The translations under genes were made by a program, and so were the position numbers. From positions 434,001 through 498,000 of the forward strand of contig NZ_RBAM01000004.1 of assembly GCF_003626645.1 (NCBI RefSeq): DNA of 64,000 nt, written 5' to 3'. The notes below the pieces were generated by a model. The model worked only from the letters and a program-made list of their open reading frames with translations. It did no database searches and was not told the DNA's origin. Below, in pieces: positions 24,792 to 34,198 of the stretch (within the stretch, counting starts at the first letter, position 1; each line of letters opens with the position of its first letter). The stretch comes from Streptomyces klenkii. Lineage in GTDB: Bacteria; Actinomycetota; Actinomycetes; Streptomycetales; Streptomycetaceae.

Positions 24792-24866
24792 GCCCCGAAT
24801 CTGCCGGACCCACGGGCCCCGTGGGGCGCCGAACGCTGCCGGGAACGCGCCAGGGCGTGGCGGCTT

Positions 24867-24996
24867 CACGACACTCACGACGCGGCATGGCACGGCCACT
24901 CACGACACTCACGACGCGGCATGGCACGGCCACTCACGACACGGCGCGGCACGGCGCGACACGACGCCGGTCGGCGACACGACACGACACGACGCC
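24867..24996. repeat. 34-bp tandem repeat and derived CACGA-rich tract
   Basis: Two identical 34-bp units lie head to tail at 24867-24900 and 24901-24934 (each begins CACGACACTCACGACGCGGC). A decaying CACGACAC/CGGCACGGCG tract continues to about 24996. The 414-bp gap between the darcynin gene and aspartokinase holds nothing else recognised besides the ask promoter region. Confidence 0.85.
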
Positions 24997-25205
24997 GATC
25001 GGTGGCGCGGATCCGGGGAGTGTCGCGGCTCACAAAGTGAGTGGCGTCGCTCCGGTAGGGCAGGAGTGATCACGGGCGGTCCGACGGCGTACCGTTCACG
25101 ATCATGACGCGGGCGACACGTCTCAGCATGCGGTATCGGCATGGCTGAATCCGGCCGCTCGTTAGACTGAGCCGACCGCATTACACAGAGCTGCGAGGAG
25201 CGCAC

Positions 25206-26477
25206 GTGGGCCTTGTCGTGCAGAAGTACGGAGGCTCCTCCGTTGCCGATGCCGAAGGCATCAAGCGGGTTGCCAAGCGAATCGTGGAAGCCAAGAAGAA
25301 CGGCCACCAGGTGGTCGTCGTGGTTTCCGCGATGGGTGACACGACGGACGAGTTGATCGATCTCGCCGAGCAGGTTTCGCCGATGCCTGCCGGGCGTGAG
25401 TTCGACATGCTGCTGACCGCCGGAGAGCGGATCTCCATGGCCCTGCTGGCGATGGCGATCAAAAACCTCGGCCACGCGGCGCAGTCGTTCACCGGCAGCC
25501 AGGCCGGTGTCATCACGGACGCGGTCCACGGCAAGGCGCGCATCATCGACGTCACGCCGGGCCGCATCCAGCAGTCGGTGGACTCCGGCAACATCGCGAT
25601 CGTGGCCGGCTTCCAGGGCGTGTCCCAGGACAGCAAGGACATCACGACCCTGGGCCGCGGCGGATCCGACACCACCGCCGTCGCCCTGGCCGCCGCGCTG
25701 AACGCCGAGGTCTGCGAGATCTACACCGACGTCGACGGCGTCTTCACGGCCGACCCGCGGGTGGTGAAGAAGGCCCGCAAGATCGATTGGATCTCGTTCG
25801 AGGACATGCTCGAGCTGGCCGCGTCCGGCTCGAAGGTGCTGCTGCACCGCTGCGTCGAGTACGCACGTCGTTACAACATCCCGATCCACGTCCGCTCGTC
25901 CTTCTCCGGGCTGCGCGGCACCTGGGTCAGCAACGAACCGCAAGGGGACCAGCCGATGGAGCAGGCGATCATCTCGGGCGTCGCGCACGACACGTCCGAG
26001 GCGAAGGTCACGGTCGTCGGGGTGCCGGACAAGCCGGGCGAGGCCGCGACGATCTTCCGGGCGATCTCGGACGCCGAGATCAACATCGACATGATCGTGC
26101 AGAACGTCTCGGCGGCCTCCACGGGCCTGACGGACATCTCCTTCACGCTGCCCAAGACCGAGGGCCGCAAGGCGATCGAGGCGCTGGAGAAGACGAAGCC
26201 CCGCGTGGGCTTCGACTCGCTGCGCTACGACGACCAGATCGCCAAGATCTCGCTGGTCGGCGCGGGCATGAAGACCAACCCGGGCGTCACCGCGACGTTC
26301 TTCGAGGCCCTGTCGAACGCCGGCGTGAACATCGAGCTGATCTCGACCTCTGAGATCCGCATCTCGGTCGTCACCCGCGCCGACGACGTGAACGAGGCCG
26401 TCCGCGCGGTGCACTCCGCCTTCGGCCTGGACAGCGAGAGCGACGAGGCCGTCGTCTACGGAGGCACCGGGCGATGA
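25206..26477 (+). CDS. ask: Aspartate kinase (alpha subunit)
   Basis: A 423-residue aspartokinase phosphorylating L-aspartate, the first step to lysine/DAP, threonine and methionine. The kinase domain opens [20 protein letters not shown], contains the catalytic segment [15 protein letters not shown] and ends with the nucleotide-binding [18 protein letters not shown]...[13 protein letters not shown]. Two ACT domains follow ([21 protein letters not shown] and [23 protein letters not shown]) for Lys/Thr feedback. GTG 25206 has a GAGGAG ribosome binding site. The downstream asd gene overlaps by 4 nt. An internal start probably yields the beta subunit. Confidence 0.97.
   Translation: MGLVVQKYGGSSVADAEGIKRVAKRIVEAKKNGHQVVVVVSAMGDTTDELIDLAEQVSPMPAGREFDMLLTAGERISMALLAMAIKNLGHAAQSFTGSQAGVITDAVHGKARIIDVTPGRIQQSVDSGNIAIVAGFQGVSQDSKDITTLGRGGSDTTAVALAAALNAEVCEIYTDVDGVFTADPRVVKKARKIDWISFEDMLELAASGSKVLLHRCVEYARRYNIPIHVRSSFSGLRGTWVSNEPQGDQPMEQAIISGVAHDTSEAKVTVVGVPDKPGEAATIFRAISDAEINIDMIVQNVSAASTGLTDISFTLPKTEGRKAIEALEKTKPRVGFDSLRYDDQIAKISLVGAGMKTNPGVTATFFEALSNAGVNIELISTSEIRISVVTRADDVNEAVRAVHSAFGLDSESDEAVVYGGTGR
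25956..26477 (+). other. Internal start for the aspartokinase beta subunit
   Basis: In frame within ask, AAGGGGA lies about 8 nt before ATG 25956 ([12 protein letters not shown]). From here a 173-residue product would consist of just the two ACT domains, as in the alpha2beta2 aspartokinases of Corynebacterium and other actinobacteria. The site is seen; use of it is by analogy. Confidence 0.65.
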
Positions 26478-27580
26478 CCTCCGGCCCCGCGGCCCGTACC
26501 GGCACCTTCACGGGTGCCGGTACGGGCCGTAAGCCGGTGCTCGCCGTCGTCGGCGCCACCGGCGCCGTCGGCACGGTCATGCTGGAGATCCTTTCGCAGC
26601 GCCAGGACGTGTGGGGCGAGATCCGGCTCGTCGCCTCCCCGCGCTCGGCGGGGCGCCGGCTCGCCGTGCGCGGCGAGGAGACCGAGGTCGTCGCGCTGAG
26701 CGAGGAGGCGTTCGACGGCGTCGACGTCGCCATGTTCGACGTGCCGGACGAGGTCTCCGCGCAGTGGGCGCCGATCGCCGCCGCCAAGGGCACGGTCGTC
26801 GTGGACAACTCCGCGGCCTTCCGGATGGACCCGGACGTGCCGCTGGTGGTGCCCGAGGTGAACGCGCACGCCGCGCGCGTACGCCCGCGCGGCATCATCG
26901 CCAACCCCAACTGCACGACACTGTCGATGATCGTCGCGGTGGCTGCGCTGCACGCCGAATTCGGGCTCAGCGAGCTGGTCGTCTCCTCGTACCAGGCGGC
27001 TTCCGGGGCGGGCAAGGCCGGCGTCGACACGCTGCGGGCGCAGCTCGCCGCGGTGGCCGGCTCGTCGCTGGGGACGCAGCCCGGGGACGTGCGCCGGGCG
27101 GTCGGCGACGGGCTCGGCCCCTTCCCCGCGCCCCTCGCGCTGAACGTGGTGCCGTGGGCGGGCTCGCTCCGGGAGGACGGCTGGTCCTCCGAGGAGCTGA
27201 AGATCCGGGACGAGTCCCGCAAGATCCTGGGGCTGCCGTCGCTGCGGGTCGCGGCGACGTGCGTACGGGTCCCCGTGATCACCACGCACTCGCTGGCCGT
27301 GCACGCGCGGTTCGAGAACGAGGTCACGGTGGAGCAGGCCCACGAGATCCTGGCGAGCGCGCCGGGGGTCGTGCTCGTGGACGATCCCGCCGAGGGGGAG
27401 TTCCCCACGCCCGCCGACGCGGTGGGCACCGATCCGACGTGGGTGGGCCGGGTGCGCCGTTCCCTGGACGACCCACGGGCGCTCGACCTCTTCGTCTGCG
27501 GCGACAATCTGCGCAAGGGAGCGGCACTGAACACAGCTCAGGTCGCCGAATGCGTGGCGGCGGAGCTGACCACTCCCTAA
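26474..27580 (+). CDS. asd: Aspartate-semialdehyde dehydrogenase
   Basis: A 368-residue NADPH enzyme making aspartate semialdehyde from aspartyl phosphate. The N-terminal Rossmann motif [17 protein letters not shown] is followed by the NSAAFRMD phosphate-binding region, the catalytic Cys in [13 protein letters not shown], the [14 protein letters not shown] segment, and the [17 protein letters not shown] region with the active-site His. The first ~18 residues are an unusual Gly/Thr-rich extension. ATG 26474 overlaps the ask stop (ATGA), giving a coupled ask-asd operon. Confidence 0.96.
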   Translation: MTSGPAARTGTFTGAGTGRKPVLAVVGATGAVGTVMLEILSQRQDVWGEIRLVASPRSAGRRLAVRGEETEVVALSEEAFDGVDVAMFDVPDEVSAQWAPIAAAKGTVVVDNSAAFRMDPDVPLVVPEVNAHAARVRPRGIIANPNCTTLSMIVAVAALHAEFGLSELVVSSYQAASGAGKAGVDTLRAQLAAVAGSSLGTQPGDVRRAVGDGLGPFPAPLALNVVPWAGSLREDGWSSEELKIRDESRKILGLPSLRVAATCVRVPVITTHSLAVHARFENEVTVEQAHEILASAPGVVLVDDPAEGEFPTPADAVGTDPTWVGRVRRSLDDPRALDLFVCGDNLRKGAALNTAQVAECVAAELTTP

Positions 27581-27668
27581 TCTGGAGAAGTGGTGAAGGT
27601 CTTGCAGGTCCTGTGATCAAGTCGTTGGTCCAGACCTCTTGAACTGGGTAGATGAAGTGTTCGACGAT

Positions 27669-27709
27669 GCGCTCCCCGCCCACTGCAACCGACAGCGGGC
27701 CGGGAGCGT
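27669..27709 (+). terminator. Candidate terminator after asd
   Basis: CGCTCCCCGCCC (from 27670) pairs with GGGCCGGGAGCG (to 27708) with one mismatch, followed by TCTTTG. It separates the ask-asd operon from the sigma factor gene. Confidence 0.5.
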
Positions 27710-27861
27710 CTTTGCTGCCGTCTCTCAGGGCGGTAGCAAAACCGGGGCATTGAGGAAGAGCTGGTACGCATGAGGGCATATGACGCATCGTCACGCGGCG
27801 CATCGTCAGACGCGGCGCCTCGCGTGTACAACCCTGACGGGGGGAAGCGTGTCCAACAGGC

Positions 27862-28521
27862 GTGGCAGAGGTCATCAGCATCGCAACCGCCCCGAGGCGC
27901 GGCGGCAGTGCACTGCGTCCGCGTTCCTACCCGTCGGGCGGCATGCCGGTGATCGCTCCCTGGCCGACCGCCCGGCCCGCCGCCCAGATCCCGCCCCAGC
28001 GGGGGGACGCTGACGAAGCAATGGCAGCGGGCACCACAGTCGACCACCTCACCGAGACCTACAGGGCCCACTACCGGTCCCTGCTCGGCCTTGCCGCGCT
28101 GCTCCTCGACGACACCGCCTCGTGTGAGGACGTGGTCCAGGAGGCATTCATACGAGTGCACTCCGCGCGCGGCCGGGTCCGGGAGCCGGAGAAGACACTC
28201 GCCTATCTGAGGCAGACTGTCGTCAATCTGTCCCGTTCCGCGCTCCGCCGCCGGATCCTCGGGCTGAAGCTGCTCTCCAAGCCGATGCCCGACATGGCGA
28301 GCGCCGAAGAGGGTGCGTACGAACAGCTGGAGCGCGACCAATTGATCAAAGCGATGCGTGGACTGCAACGCCGCCAGCGGGAAGTCCTCGTCCTCCGCTA
28401 CTTCGCCGATATGACCGAGGCCCAGGTCGCCGAGACCCTGGGCCTCTCCCTCGGCTCGGTCAAGGCGTACGGGTCGCGCGGCATCGCGGCGCTCCGCATC
28501 GCCATGGAGGCTCCGGCATGA
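27862..28521 (+). CDS. SigE-family ECF RNA polymerase sigma factor
   Basis: About 219 residues. An unusual Pro/Arg-rich N-terminal tail (~50 residues) precedes region 2 (YRAHYRSLLGLAALLLDDTASCEDVVQEAFIRVHSA) and region 4 (LQRRQREVLVLRYFADMTEAQVAETLGLSLGSVKAYGSRGIAAL). No region 3, as in ECF factors. Start is uncertain: GTG 27862 has a distant GGGGGG, and a shorter start at ATG 28021 (MAAGTTVDHL) would remove the tail. Its stop overlaps the ATG of the membrane protein gene (ATGA), a typical sigma/anti-sigma-like arrangement. The 280 bp upstream hold the asd terminator and a CGCATCGTCA direct repeat near 27784-27808. Confidence 0.88.
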   Translation: MAEVISIATAPRRGGSALRPRSYPSGGMPVIAPWPTARPAAQIPPQRGDADEAMAAGTTVDHLTETYRAHYRSLLGLAALLLDDTASCEDVVQEAFIRVHSARGRVREPEKTLAYLRQTVVNLSRSALRRRILGLKLLSKPMPDMASAEEGAYEQLERDQLIKAMRGLQRRQREVLVLRYFADMTEAQVAETLGLSLGSVKAYGSRGIAALRIAMEAPA

Positions 28522-29675
28522 CCCGCCCCCCTTATGACGGGCTCGGTCCCGCCGGCGAGCGCGACGGGGGCACGCACGACGGCGGTATGCACGACGACGG
28601 TGTGCGTGACATCGGCATGCACGGCACCGGCACGGACAGCACGAGCACGCACGGCACCGGCATGGACGAGCAGACGCTCCGGCAGCTGCTTCAGGGTGCC
28701 GTCGGGGACATCGAGCCCGCGCCCGACTCGCTGGACCAGATCCGGCGCGCCGTGCCGGCCCGGCGCACCCGCCGCAGGCAGGCCCTCGTGGGCGCCGCGG
28801 CCGCGCTGATCCTCGGCGGCACGGCCCTGCCCGCGGTCGTCCACGTCGCCACCACCGGTGACGCGGTCGAGGAACGCCACGCCAACACGGCCAGCAGTCA
28901 GCACACCCCCGAGGATCCGGTCGCCGAGCCCGACGGGGTGGGCGACGGTGCCGGGCGGCCCGATGAGGGCGAGGCCCGGAACCACGACGAAAAGCGGGAG
29001 GAACACAAGGACGAGGGGAAAAAGGGCAATGAGCCCAAGCCCGCCGGTTCCTCCCCCGCAGGCATCCCCCCCGCGCCCACGAACACCTTCGCCGCCGTCT
29101 CCCCGACCTGCGACCGCGACCAGCTCGGCAAGGGCAGCGGGACGGTCGGCCCTGCCGACCGCGACGGGCGGATCTACGGCGCCTTCCGCGTGGTCAACGT
29201 CTCCCGCGCCGTCTGTACGGTGGGCGGGCCGGGGACCGTCGCGGCGAGCCCGCGGGGCAGCGCCGAGAGCGGGCGCGTCTCCGTCGTGGACCACACGCCG
29301 GGCGACGCCGCGACCGGCCTGCCCGACCCGGCGACCGAGCCCAGCGAGGTCATCCTTCAGCCCGGCCAGGCCTACGAGGTGAAGTTCGCCTGGATCCCGG
29401 CCTCCGACGGCGGGCGCAGCAGCTGCGGCAAGACCGGCGGCGGCGCCTCCCCGGCGCCTTCCGCCGGCGGGGGTGCCAGCGCCTCCCCGGCCGGCTCCGC
29501 CACGGCGAGCCAGCAGCAGCCGAGCGTCCCGGATTCGCCGCCGCCCACGCCCCAGCCGAGCGTCGTCCTCAGCCACACCCCGGACGTGGGCGAGCCGGCG
29601 ATAGCGGACGCCAAGATCGCCGATGCGTGCGCGGGCACGGTCTATCGCACCGGGCCGATCGTCACGACGAACTGA
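28518..29675 (+). CDS. Sigma-coupled single-pass membrane protein with DUF4232-like exterior
   Basis: A 385-residue protein overlapping the sigma gene by 4 nt. The N-terminus is a low-complexity Gly/His/Asp/Thr run (THDGGMHDDGVRDIGMHGTG). A short cytoplasmic helix follows (DEQTLRQLLQGAVGDIEPAPDSLDQIRRAVPARRTRRRQ), then one membrane segment near residues 95-115 (ALVGAAAALILGGTALPAVV). A charged linker leads to an extracytoplasmic domain with paired Cys (SPTCDRD, AVCTVGG, SSCGKTG, ADACAGT) and VILQPGQAYEVKFAW, resembling DUF4232. The cytoplasmic part could bind the sigma factor, but no ZAS anti-sigma motif is present. Confidence 0.75.
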   Translation: MTRPPYDGLGPAGERDGGTHDGGMHDDGVRDIGMHGTGTDSTSTHGTGMDEQTLRQLLQGAVGDIEPAPDSLDQIRRAVPARRTRRRQALVGAAAALILGGTALPAVVHVATTGDAVEERHANTASSQHTPEDPVAEPDGVGDGAGRPDEGEARNHDEKREEHKDEGKKGNEPKPAGSSPAGIPPAPTNTFAAVSPTCDRDQLGKGSGTVGPADRDGRIYGAFRVVNVSRAVCTVGGPGTVAASPRGSAESGRVSVVDHTPGDAATGLPDPATEPSEVILQPGQAYEVKFAWIPASDGGRSSCGKTGGGASPAPSAGGGASASPAGSATASQQQPSVPDSPPPTPQPSVVLSHTPDVGEPAIADAKIADACAGTVYRTGPIVTTN

Positions 29676-29742
29676 CCCCGCCGCGCGGGTCCCCGGCAGG
29701 GGGCGGTGACCGGCCCCGCGGCCGTGCCCGTACCGTGGTGGT

Positions 29743-30594
29743 GTGTATCGGTTCCTGCTGACTCCCCGCTGGTGGGCGATCAACGTCTTCACCGTGGTGG
29801 CCATCCCCTTCTGTCTCTTCATGGGCAGCTGGCAGCTCGGCCGCTTCGAAACGCGCGTCGACTCGCACCGCGAGCAGCAGACGCAGGCCGACGACGCCCG
29901 TGAGGCCGCGGCCGAGCCGCTGCGCGACCTCCTCCCCGTGACGACCGAGACCTCCGGCCGCCGGGCGACCGCCTCCGGCCGCTACGACACCGAGCACCAG
30001 CTGCTCGTGCCGGAGCGGACGCTGGACGACCGCCAGGGCTTCTACGTGCTGACCCTCCTGCGCACGGACGAGGGCAAGGCCCTTCCCGTCGTCCGCGGCT
30101 GGCTGCCCGGCGACGCGGACTCCAGGGCCGACACCGCCAAGGTCCCGGCCCCGCCGGCCGGCCACGTGACCGTCACCGGCGCCCTCCAGTCCTCGGAGAG
30201 CCCCGGCTCCAAGGGCGTACGGTCCGGCGGCGGCCTGCCCGCCGGCCAGCTCGGCGTGATCAGCGCCGCCTCACTGGTCAACCTCGTCCCGTACGGGGTC
30301 CAGGACGCGTGGATCACCGCCACCGAGGCGGACGGGGCCATGACCCCGGTGCCCCCGGCCGCCGCCCCGAACAGCGGCCTGGACCTCAAGGCCTTCCAGA
30401 ACCTCGGCTACACCGGGGAGTGGTTCGTCTTCGCCGGCTTCGTGCTGTTCATGTGGGCCAGGCTCTTCCGCCGCGAGGCGGAGGCCGCACGGGACCTGGC
30501 CCTCGGCATCACTCCGGAGACGGCTCCGGACGCTCCGGGTCCGGACGGCCCAGATGACGCTCCGCAAAAGCGATCTCCAGCCGGAGCTGCTTGA
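29743..30594 (+). CDS. SURF1-family cytochrome oxidase assembly protein
   Basis: A 283-residue membrane protein. The first membrane segment is WWAINVFTVVAIPFCLFMGSWQLGRF, with the family WQLGR motif. A periplasmic domain follows (RRATASGRYDTEHQLLVPERTLDDRQGFYVLTLL, VVRGWLPG), and a second membrane segment GEWFVFAGFVLFMWARLFRRE lies near the C-terminus. SURF1 helps insert haem a into cytochrome c oxidase. GTG 29743 lies directly after TACCGT-like sequence, so the mRNA may be leaderless. Its last 86 bp overlap the end of the convergent S9 peptidase gene. Confidence 0.92.
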   Translation: MYRFLLTPRWWAINVFTVVAIPFCLFMGSWQLGRFETRVDSHREQQTQADDAREAAAEPLRDLLPVTTETSGRRATASGRYDTEHQLLVPERTLDDRQGFYVLTLLRTDEGKALPVVRGWLPGDADSRADTAKVPAPPAGHVTVTGALQSSESPGSKGVRSGGGLPAGQLGVISAASLVNLVPYGVQDAWITATEADGAMTPVPPAAAPNSGLDLKAFQNLGYTGEWFVFAGFVLFMWARLFRREAEAARDLALGITPETAPDAPGPDGPDDAPQKRSPAGAA

Positions 30595-32374
30595 TCCGCT
30601 CCTCCACCACCAGGGAGCCGTGGCCCGCGTCGTAGCGGTACACCTCCAGGGGGTGGCCGCGTCCCTCCAGCCGCTCCACGTAGTTCTCGATCTGGCGGAT
30701 CGGGCACCGCGGGTCGTTCATGCCCGCGGAGATGTAGACCGGCGCGCGCACCTGGTCGACGTACGTCAGCGGCGACGACGCCTCGTAGCGCTCCGGCACC
30801 TCCTCCGGGGTGCCGCCCAGCAGCGTGCGGTCCAGGGCCTTCAGGGCCTCCATCTCGTCGTGATAGGCCGTCACGTAGTCCGCGACGGGCACGCCGGCCA
30901 GGCCCAGCGCCCAGGCCTCCGGCTGGGTGCCCAGGCCGAGCAGCGTCAGATAGCCGCCCCACGACCCGCCCGCCAGCACCAGCCGCCCGGGGTCGGCGAT
31001 CCCCGCGGAGACCGTCCAGTCCCGGACCGCCGCGATGTCCTCCAGTTCGATGAGGCCCACCCGGTGCTTGAGCGCGTCCGTCCACGCCCGGCCGTAGCCC
31101 GTCGAGCCCCGGTAGTTGACGCGGACGACCGCGTAGCCGTGGTCCACCCAGGCCGCGGGGCCCGCGGCGAACGCGTCGCTGTCGTGCCAGGTCGGGCCGC
31201 CGTGGATGTCGAAGACCGCCGGGAAGGGGCCGTCGCCCTCCGGCTTCTGGATCAGGGCGTGCACCTTGCCGCCGGGACCCTCCACCCACACGTCCTCGAC
31301 CGGCACGGAGCCCGGCGCCCGGCCGACCCCGCCCGGCAGCGCCGGCGGATCCAGCACGACCTGCCCGGTCGTGGACCGCACCGCCGACGGCTCGGCGGCC
31401 GAGGACCACAGGAACTCCACGCTGCCGTCCGGCCGCGGCAGGGCGCCCGACACCGTGCCCGCCGGAGTGTCCAGGCGGGTCAGCGAGCCCCCGGCCAGCT
31501 CGTAGCGGAACAGCTCGCTGCGGGCCTGGAAGCTGTGCTCGATCAGCAGCGCCGAACCGTCCGGATACCAGCCGGCGTCCAGGTCGCCCGGCAGGTCGAC
31601 GGCCAGGGCCGTCTCCTCGCCCGTCGCGGCGTCCCACAGCATCGGCTCCCAGCGGCCGCGCCGCTGGTGCCCCACGAGCAGCCGGGAGTCCCCGGCCACC
31701 GGCGCGAAGCCCATCACGGCCAGGCCCAGCTCCTCCGTGCCGCCCCGCGTGTCGTCCAGCTCGGCGACGGTGCTGCCGTCCGGTCGCACGATCCGGACGG
31801 CCGAGTGCATCGCGTCGCCGTGCTCGGTGTGCTCGATCGCGATCAGGGCGCCGTCGTGCGACATGCCGCCGACCCCCGCCGATTCCGTGTGACGGTAGAT
31901 CTCCACGGGCGCCGCGCCGGGCCGCGCCACGTGGACTGTGGACCCGCCCTTGTCCGTGGAGCGGCCGACCACGGCCGTGCCGTCCCGGCCCAGGGCCAGG
32001 CCGGCCGGGTAGGAGGGCTCGAGGCCGGGCGCGGCGGGCTCGTCGGGCCCGCCGTGGAAGGGCTGGCGCATCCACACGCCGAACTCGTCCCCGTCCGTGT
32101 CGGAGAACCACCAGATCCATTCGCCGTCGGGCGACAGCACCCCGCCCGTCGTGCCGTTCGGCCGGTCGGTCGCCTGCCGCTGCCCGCCCGTCGCCCGGTC
32201 CCAGGCGTACACCTCGAAGGTGCCCGTCACGTTGGACACGAACAGTGCGCGGTCGGGGGCGTCCTGCGCCCATCTCGGCAGCCCGACCCGCGGCGCCCGG
32301 AAGCGCTTCTCCCAGTCCGGCACGGCCGTACCGGGCCGCTCGTCGTTCAACTCGGCCCCGTTGCTCTCAGTCAT
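30509..32374 (-). CDS. S9-family serine peptidase (prolyl oligopeptidase type)
   Basis: A 621-residue cytoplasmic peptidase without signal peptide. An N-terminal beta-propeller region (residues ~30-370) has WD-like strands such as RALFVSNVTGTFEVYAWD and GGVLSPDGEWIWWFSD. The C-terminal alpha/beta hydrolase domain has the oxyanion FDIHGGPTW, nucleophile LAGGSWGGYLTLL, Asp in SAGMNDPRCPIRQ and His in YDAGHGSLV. These enzymes release short peptides or acyl-amino acids. ATG 32374. The 3' end runs 86 bp into the convergent SURF1 gene; both frames there look like variable C-terminal tails rich in Pro/Asp/Glu. Confidence 0.93.
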   Translation of the reverse strand: MTESNGAELNDERPGTAVPDWEKRFRAPRVGLPRWAQDAPDRALFVSNVTGTFEVYAWDRATGGQRQATDRPNGTTGGVLSPDGEWIWWFSDTDGDEFGVWMRQPFHGGPDEPAAPGLEPSYPAGLALGRDGTAVVGRSTDKGGSTVHVARPGAAPVEIYRHTESAGVGGMSHDGALIAIEHTEHGDAMHSAVRIVRPDGSTVAELDDTRGGTEELGLAVMGFAPVAGDSRLLVGHQRRGRWEPMLWDAATGEETALAVDLPGDLDAGWYPDGSALLIEHSFQARSELFRYELAGGSLTRLDTPAGTVSGALPRPDGSVEFLWSSAAEPSAVRSTTGQVVLDPPALPGGVGRAPGSVPVEDVWVEGPGGKVHALIQKPEGDGPFPAVFDIHGGPTWHDSDAFAAGPAAWVDHGYAVVRVNYRGSTGYGRAWTDALKHRVGLIELEDIAAVRDWTVSAGIADPGRLVLAGGSWGGYLTLLGLGTQPEAWALGLAGVPVADYVTAYHDEMEALKALDRTLLGGTPEEVPERYEASSPLTYVDQVRAPVYISAGMNDPRCPIRQIENYVERLEGRGHPLEVYRYDAGHGSLVVEERIKQLRLEIAFAERHLGRPDPERPEPSPE

Positions 32375-32539
32375 GGACCCATTCTGCGCCGGAGCACGGC
32401 CGGGGCGTCCAGGCGAGCCCCAGCCTGTGGATAACCGTCATTCCGCTTAGTGGTTGCCGGGTCTGCTGGGGCTGCCGGGTCAGCCAGGTCTGTTAGGGCT
32501 GATGGGGTTGCTGGGGCTGCGGGGGAGGGGGGGCTGAGG

Positions 32540-33448
32540 TCATGACCGGTCGCCCGGCACCGGGCGCAGGCCCAGCCGGTCGCCCGTGTCGTCGTCGAAG
32601 TCCGCCAGGAAACCGGCCAGCGAGTCCGTGAGGTGGTTCAGGCACCGCGCGCTGAACAGCACCGGCTGGTAACCCGAAACCCGGTAAGGAGTCGCCACGA
32701 CCGCGTGCACGTCCAGCTCGCGGACCTCGCAGCGGTCCAGCCGCGCGAGCTCGCCGTACGAGGACAGCAGCGCCGCCCCGTAGGCCTTGGGCGGGCCTTC
32801 GGTCCGTCCCGCCGATCCGGCCTCCGCCATCACGCCGAACTCGAGCGTGAACCAGTAGACGCGGCTGAGGAGATCGAGCGCCTCGGGCGTATCGAGACGC
32901 ATCGCCGTACGGCCGAACAAGCGGTACAGCTCCGCGAACCGGGGCGACGCGAGGTGAATGCCGTGGCCGAACACGTCGTGGATCACGTCCGGTTCGGGCG
33001 TGTACAGCGGCACCGACGGATGGCGGACGAACTGCACGGCATGGAAGTAACCGTTCTCCATCGCTCCCAGGAAGCGCCGGTTCTCCACGAAACCACCCGC
33101 GAGCGTGAATTCGAACCCGGCCAGCGGCTTCAGACGCTCACTGACCTCGGCGTGCTGCGGTACGTGATCGGCCGGGATCGGGGCCGCCTCCGCGGCGTCC
33201 AGGACCTCCCGGCACGCGTACGCCCGGTGCGCCCCGGCCAGCGCGCCGTGGACCGTGCGCCACGTCGCGTGTTCGGCCTCGGTGTACTCCACGGCCGGGG
33301 AGGGCTCGCCCACGCGGTGCCCGCGGGCGAGCCGCGCTATGGCGTTCCGCCGCTTCAGGTACAGGCTGTCGTTCCGCCCCGGGTGCTGCGCCGCCGTGCC
33401 GAGCCGGCCCTCGCGGGTCACCGGGGTCCGTGACCAGACATGACTCAT
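32540..33448 (-). CDS. phhA: Phenylalanine 4-monooxygenase (monomeric type)
   Basis: A 302-residue pterin- and iron-dependent aromatic amino acid hydroxylase converting phenylalanine to tyrosine. The iron ligands are visible: the two His of DVIHDVFGHGIHLASP and the Glu of YWFTLEFGVM. Also seen are LKPLAGFEFTLAGGFVENRRFLGAMENGYFHAVQFVRHPS and LSSYGELARL. There is no N-terminal ACT domain, as usual for bacterial enzymes. ATG 33448 is chosen because sequence similarity starts there; the ribosome binding site is weak. No pterin recycling gene adjoins it. Confidence 0.92.
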   Translation of the reverse strand: MSHVWSRTPVTREGRLGTAAQHPGRNDSLYLKRRNAIARLARGHRVGEPSPAVEYTEAEHATWRTVHGALAGAHRAYACREVLDAAEAAPIPADHVPQHAEVSERLKPLAGFEFTLAGGFVENRRFLGAMENGYFHAVQFVRHPSVPLYTPEPDVIHDVFGHGIHLASPRFAELYRLFGRTAMRLDTPEALDLLSRVYWFTLEFGVMAEAGSAGRTEGPPKAYGAALLSSYGELARLDRCEVRELDVHAVVATPYRVSGYQPVLFSARCLNHLTDSLAGFLADFDDDTGDRLGLRPVPGDRS

Positions 33449-33686
33449 GACACACAAGGTGCCCAGGGGGCCGCGGAGAGTAACTCTCCAGTCGTTGATC
33501 CGTTCCGCCGTTCCGCCCCGTCGACCGGCCCCGTCGATCCGCCCGAAGTCCCGTAGAACCGCGTCTTGAGATGCGCTCGGCCGGTACCGGTGCCAGCGTG
33601 GAAAGTGGGCCCAGGTGTGCGCTCTGCGCTCGACGTGCTCGACGTCCTGGTGCCCCGGGTGCCCCGGTAGGTACAGGAGGTTTGCC

Positions 33687-33965
33687 ATGACGACCAAGAC
33701 GGCGTGGAACGCCCAGATCGACATCACGGAAGAGGGCCGCAAGGTCACCGCCGACGCCATGCTGATCGGCAAGGGCGGGGAACGGCGAATGGTGGGGCAC
33801 GGCGTCGCCCGGTGCAATCCGGCCGACCAGAACGACCCCGCCATAGGCGACGAACTAGCGGCGGCCCGCGCTCTCGCGGACCTCACCAACAAGCTGCTCG
33901 ACAACGCCGCGCACGACATCGAGTCGCACACGCACCAACCGGTCAAGGGGTCCCTCTCCTCCTGA
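33687..33965 (+). CDS. DUF1876 family protein
   Basis: A 92-residue small protein with a dsRBD-like pattern: KTAWNAQIDITEEGRKVTADAMLIG, MVGHGVARCNPADQNDPAIGDELAAARALADLTNKLLDNAAHDIE. This is the conserved DUF1876 family of actinobacteria, function unknown. CAGGAGG lies 6 nt upstream of ATG 33687. A strong terminator follows at 33985-34020. It is divergent from the phenylalanine hydroxylase gene. Confidence 0.9.
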   Translation: MTTKTAWNAQIDITEEGRKVTADAMLIGKGGERRMVGHGVARCNPADQNDPAIGDELAAARALADLTNKLLDNAAHDIESHTHQPVKGSLSS

Positions 33966-33984
33966 GGCGGAAATGGGGCCTGTG

Positions 33985-34029
33985 CCTTCCCGTCGGCCGG
34001 ACACCCGGTCGGCGGGAAGGGCTCTTTTA
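33985..34029 (+). terminator. Rho-independent terminator after the DUF1876 gene
   Basis: CCTTCCCGTCGGCCGG at 33985-34000 pairs with CCGGTCGGCGGGAAGG at 34005-34020 (two wobble pairs), followed by CTCTTTTAT. Confidence 0.8.
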
Positions 34030-34198
34030 TGAATAACGTCGGCACCGATCTCGGCGTGGCGACCGGCCCGGATCCCGCCTTTCCCAGGCTTTACTACAAA
34101 GGGAACTCCGCCCGGCCGCAGGAGGCGAAGAAGCACTGGGATCCGACGAAGCATTTCCGTCACACGCGGTCGAACCGGGGCCGGAACGGGGCGGCTCC

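Noticed and set aside
24867..24996. Possible CRISPR array
   Set aside because: The 34-bp units are directly adjacent with no spacers and there are no cas genes.
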